NCBI RefSeq assembly: GCF_037975245.1
Contig: NC_092582.1
Location: 828,001-892,000, forward strand
Source: Apostichopus japonicus
Taxonomy: Eukaryota > Echinodermata > Holothuroidea > Aspidochirotida > Stichopodidae
DNA: 64,000 bases
Direction of reading: 5' to 3'
Below are positions 60,601 through 64,000 of the stretch, piece by piece (within the stretch, counting starts at the first letter, position 1; every line of letters starts with the position of its first letter). Under the pieces are notes generated by a model. The model saw nothing but the letters and a program-made list of their open reading frames with translations, did not search any database and was not told the origin of the DNA. Position numbers and translations under genes: made by a program.

Positions 60601-63249
60601 TGTTTAACCAACTTAAATAAAGCCTTAAAACATTTGTAATTTTCAGTTTTTAAATCTGTGGCCCTTTATCTAAACCTACTGTTGAATTAAATTAATTCTT
60701 TAATATTATATCAATAGAAGATTATTGGAAACTTACGTCCACTTTTAGAGCATAAACAGGGCAGTGCGTGTCAGTATAGTTAATGGTGGGCTATTGTCAG
60801 TGTAGTTGAAAGTAACATCATACCACATATATTACCTTCAAACATTGCGTTTCTACTGAATGGAACATGGCAATGAGGTCTAACGATATGTATGTACTGA
60901 AAGAAGTATGTATTGGTTATTTGACGTTTGACTTATCACCTTTTACTTTATAACTAGTAGCAAGGTAGAACTACATTTGAAGTTGCAGCTTTGACCTACT
61001 TTTATCACATGACCATTGGTATTTACCATAAACTAATGCTCTGTGAACTTGCAACGTCTGATTTTCCTAATGAATCGATGGTTTTGGTCGTTTTGTCGTG
61101 TAGGTGTATAAATATTTGCCAAGATTGTACTGTCTTTTTTTTACCTTGCACCTCTGACCTTCAACCAAATGTCAAAGATCCATGGGCGTCAGCAGGTTTC
61201 AGAAAGTGAGGGGGACACTATACTATCTAAGCGGAGCGCCACCATTGGTTGGCGCGTAGCGTACCAGAAAATTTTGGGTACATAAGACCCCCTAGATCGC
61301 AGGAGACGGCCTTCCTGAGTCGTTTTTAGTTACATCAGAACCAGATCTGTGAGGAGAAATTTTGTCTCACAAAACTAAATTCCGACAGAAAGTACTGGTA
61401 GAAAGATGCCGTTCTGACACCAAGGGAGACGAATTACACAGCGTCCATCTCAAACGAAATATTTTCGGTAGTTTGGTATCATATAATACCCTGCATACAG
61501 GCAGAATACTGTCTGTAGGGCCTAAAATATATGATATTACCTTCCTGGTGGGGTCTTCGACTTGTTTTCAAGTTGAAATGCGTCGTTTTCTCTGATTCAC
61601 AGTGTAGGGCAAGGGGAATTCCATTTCTGGCGAGAAGGGGTGCTTCCACAAAACACTCTAAAACATCGTTCAAACATCGCACAAACTTTTATCAGAGGTC
61701 TCGGACGAAGCGGGGAGGGTGAATATCAGAGGAAGGGGGATAAAGGGCCAAGCACTGTTCTAATTTCCAGTGCAATTTATTGATAATGATTCTTAAGTTA
61801 CATTCTACTTGAATCAGCTCAGCAATTGTGATAGAAAATCGCGCATATGCATGTGATTTTTTTAATAACTGCTCTGAAAAGTGGGGGGGGGGGACAAATG
61901 ATATGATATCCCCTCCACTTTTGAAAGTGGGGGGGACATGTCCCCCCCGTCCCCCACCTGTTGACGCCCATGCAAAGATCACGTGCCGAGGCGCATACTG
62001 ATGTGATATCTACCATCCTTACGGTTTGGCAACATTAATTACTGTGCGATATGTCCCACATGAGTTTAGTGTTTTCGACCATTTTTCATGATAGTACGAG
62101 CGTATTGGCCAAAATGCAGTTTACGGATAGATCTTGTGACCTTTGACCTTTTACGTCATAATTCACTGAGGCATTATATAACATTCACAGTCACAAATCT
62201 CACGTGCAATACCGCTATGGGGATTTTAGTTTGCAAATATAAGTGACACGTTCACCAATCATAGCTGAGGGACCATTAGTTAAACATTGTAGTATCTGAA
62301 TGTAAAACCCATCTTCGGAATGATAATGTAAATTATCTGAATATCGTATCCAGGGTAACATAAATGATGCCAAATATGCTGCAATCTACTAACTTCTTAA
62401 ATGTCCCATGTTTGTTGTCTATCATACAGTGTAGCAGCCCAAGAACTTATAAGACATATCGTTAGTTAGGATGTGTTCCGTGAACAAGGTTTTCAATATA
62501 TGCTAGATATATAGAAATACATTTTACAATGATACGGTTACAATACCATTATTATGAATTGAAATCAAATAGTAGATGAAATTCCATGATGCCTACATCA
62601 CCTTTGTTTATACTACATGCAATCTACAAGGTTTAAGAAAAATGTTGCTTTTGTATTGTAACATTTATGCGGGTATGTACCTCCTAAATATATTCCAAGG
62701 TAATGATCGTACCTCGAACAGTTTAACCTTAACCCTGTACCCCTCTTGAAAATAGAATTATTTGGATTAACGTTTCGTCAACTTGGCTACGTAAAAGTCT
62801 TTGCTTATTGACAGCAATTTGTATCTTCAAGAAGCCGGTGAACTGTTATTGGTTTAGTAACATGTCTTTGTAACGGTTATCTATACTGTCGAAGATGGAT
62901 TTTTTCTTCCATTAGAAAAAGCTACAGATGCTAGGCAAAGAACACTTACCTTCAAATGTGACGTTTATTGAATGACTCAATCCACTACTCAAACAGGTGT
63001 ATATTCCACTATCTTCTGCTGTAGGGCTTATAATTACAAGACGAAAGACAGAAGTGTCATCGGATAGTTCTCCCTGTGTATCTTCGCCGTCCTTTCTTAT
63101 TCGTGTATCCCCACTTAACTGTGCACTGTTTAATTGACTCCTGCAACTGATGGTCACCTCATCAATCGGGGTTACCAATACAAACTGGCCAGATGGATTG
63201 ATTGTTAATGAAGTTGTCGGTGAAATGTCCATATGTAACTGGGAGATAT
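57416..63249 (-). CDS. Gene E: Ig-CCP-Ig-CCP protein, 3' part (5' end beyond window)
   Basis: Exons 62950-63249 (Ig-like), 58804-59016 (CCP), 58266-58565 (Ig-like) and 57416-57621 (CCP with stop TAG) are joined in phase 1 and in frame (Glu, Glu and Asp at the junctions). Both Ig exons are exactly 300 bp. The alternation of Ig-like and sushi modules suggests a secreted or surface recognition protein; no transmembrane segment follows the last CCP, so the visible C-terminus is soluble. A candidate AATAAA lies at 57162-57167 on the minus strand, about 250 nt after the stop. The N-terminal exons are outside the window. Confidence 0.8.
58266..58565 (-). CDS. Ig-like exon of gene E (membrane-distal to the last CCP)
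   Basis: A 300-bp phase 1-1 exon. It shows TVNINCQSQTGG (first Cys), LKRLRLRNPTSGNDGTYTCE (D-x-G-x-Y-x-C motif) and a closing strand HSIRVKFQG. Acceptor ATCTCGGCAG, donor GTAAGT. The Trp usual in strand C is not evident, as often in divergent Ig domains. Confidence 0.82.
58804..59016 (-). CDS. CCP/sushi exon of gene E
   Basis: A 213-bp phase 1-1 exon, acceptor TATTTGCAG and donor GTAAGT. It starts RCSRPDFSANIIAHVGDGED, contains GGETITFRCKDVRYQLLDG and ends GEWTEHAPRC. The loop between the first two cysteines is longer than usual. Confidence 0.83.
59017..61172. other. Intron of gene E
   Basis: No exon recognised. A short ACCACAG-rich stretch lies at about 59685-59745. Confidence 0.4.
61173..61980. 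mobile_element. hAT-type non-autonomous element with perfect 8-bp duplication
   Basis: CATGGGCGTCAGCAGG (from 61181) and CCTGTTGACGCCCATG (to 61972) are inverted ends differing at one base. CAAAGATC is duplicated exactly at 61173-61180 and 61973-61980. It contains CGGAGCGCCACCATTGGTTG as in the element at 19654, and paired G/C-runs near the right end. It sits in an intron of gene E. Confidence 0.92.
61981..62949. other. Intron of gene E, continued
   Basis: No exon or defined repeat recognised. Confidence 0.4.
62950..63249 (-). CDS. Ig-like exon of gene E (first in the window)
   Basis: A 300-bp phase 1-1 exon, acceptor GCCTTTACAG and donor GTAAGT. It shows VTISCRSQLNSAQLSG (first Cys), then FRLVIISPTAEDSGIYTC with the D-S-G-x-Y-x-C motif, and HSINVTFEG as last strand. 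Same length and end pattern as 58266-58565, so the two arose by duplication. Confidence 0.84.
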
Positions 63250-64000
63250 CTGTAAAGGCATAAAAATAATATCAGCAATAACTTGGTTATCATCTGATCA
63301 AGTTAAACCAGCGTTTACACGTTATTATAATAATAATAATAGTAATAATAATATTTTTTCCCAATCTCATTTATTCACGAATATTATACATGTATATGGT
63401 ACACCTATTATACAGGTGCGTATCCAGGGGGGCGTTGGGGGCGCGCGCCCCCCGGGTTAGGAAAAGAGGAGAGAAAAAAAGAGAAGAAAAAAGGGAAAAG
63501 GAGGGGGAAAAAAGAAAAGGAGGAGAGGAAGGAAGGGAAAAGAAAAAGAAAAAAGAGAGAAAAAGGAAAAAAGGAGGGAGTAGAAGATAGTCAAGACCTC
63601 GGGAAGAGAAAGAGAACAGTCATAGTTAAAGCGCTGATCCCTATAATATACACAGGGTAGCCAGTGACAGATCAAGGATTACAGAGGAGGTGTGCGCCTC
63701 ACCCTACCCCTTACACGGACAACTCCATTTTTGACGTTTCCATTTTTCCTCTCTCACTAATGTATCTATATAAATACTATATATGGTCTATCATAACATG
63801 TGTGTGTATGGACGCCTTAAACAATTGTACAATTGTGCTATATGGAACCAACTGTGGCTGGTCTTGAACTCGACCGAGTCGTCGGGGTACATGACGCATT
63901 TCGGGAAGGGGGCGACCGCCCCCCCCCGGGCAAATTTTCTTTATGACATCGCTAGTAATTTCAAAATAGACAATGCTTAGATGCAACGTACAAGGCCTGG
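63250..64000. other. Upstream intron of gene E with low-complexity sequence
   Basis: AATAAT repeats at 63330-63352, a CAGGTGCGTATCCAGGGG hAT-like start at about 63414 followed by a purine-rich GAAAAG tract to 63600, and a G/C-run at 63905-63930. No exon seen. Confidence 0.5.

Noticed and set aside
60720-60790. A minus-strand stretch ending in GTAAGT that might be an extra gene E exon
   Set aside because: No acceptor of matching phase and no Ig or CCP motif; the neighbouring exons already join in frame without it.

Overview
The window is nuclear DNA of an animal. Coding information sits in short exons flanked by AG/GT splice signals, almost all with phase-1 boundaries, in AT-rich sequence full of transposon remnants, (TA)n microsatellites and minisatellites. 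The extracellular domains (complement control protein/sushi, WAP-like four-disulfide core, immunoglobulin), the CR1-like and Penelope-like retroelement pieces and the hAT and CACTA elements fit a marine deuterostome invertebrate. An echinoderm such as a sea cucumber is my best guess, but species cannot be fixed from this sequence.

All host-like genes I can support lie on the minus strand and form a cluster of related secreted or surface proteins. From high to low coordinates: (E) the 3' part of an Ig-CCP-Ig-CCP gene, stop codon at 57416 and 5' end beyond the window; (D) remnants of a WAP+CCP gene, with a WAP-like exon at 45086-45226, a frameshifted CCP exon at about 43946-44155 and a CCP exon at 45868-46038 that has lost its splice acceptor; (B) a complete small gene from 41329 to 31314, signal peptide-WAP-CCP-CCP-CCP, whose five exons join in frame to 258 codons plus stop; (A) signal peptide-WAP-CCP-CCP from 18261 to 14570; (C) WAP-CCP-CCP-CCP from 5252 to 916, which is either the continuation of A across a 9.3 kb intron or a separate gene, and runs off the left edge. 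Every exon junction keeps phase 1, so modules can be shuffled or duplicated without frame loss. The WAP-like modules share eight cysteines, but the usual adjacent CC pair is replaced by CxC in all four copies.

The rest is mobile DNA. A 5.68 kb inverted-repeat element (7607-13286) carries a spliced gene resembling the multicopy 'SAMD3-like/uncharacterised' proteins of fish and invertebrates, now broken by two compensating frameshifts. A 5.71 kb element (24726-30439) with arms of about 600 bp carries a frameshifted, possibly SGNH-hydrolase-like ORF. A 4.79 kb CACTA/EnSpm-type element (47014-51799) contains a 1.5 kb fold-back element. Five short hAT-type elements have 8-bp target duplications. 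A CR1-like LINE fragment (35418-37106) and a Penelope/GIY-YIG tail (52726-52986) are also present.

A segmental duplication copied the middle of gene B (about 37107-40790) to about 45752-53950. The unbroken copy serves as an empty site showing that the hAT element at 46276 and the CACTA element at 47014 inserted after the duplication. Large stretches (for example 20.3-23.8 kb, 31.6-34.6 kb, 59.0-61.2 kb) show no gene I can support.
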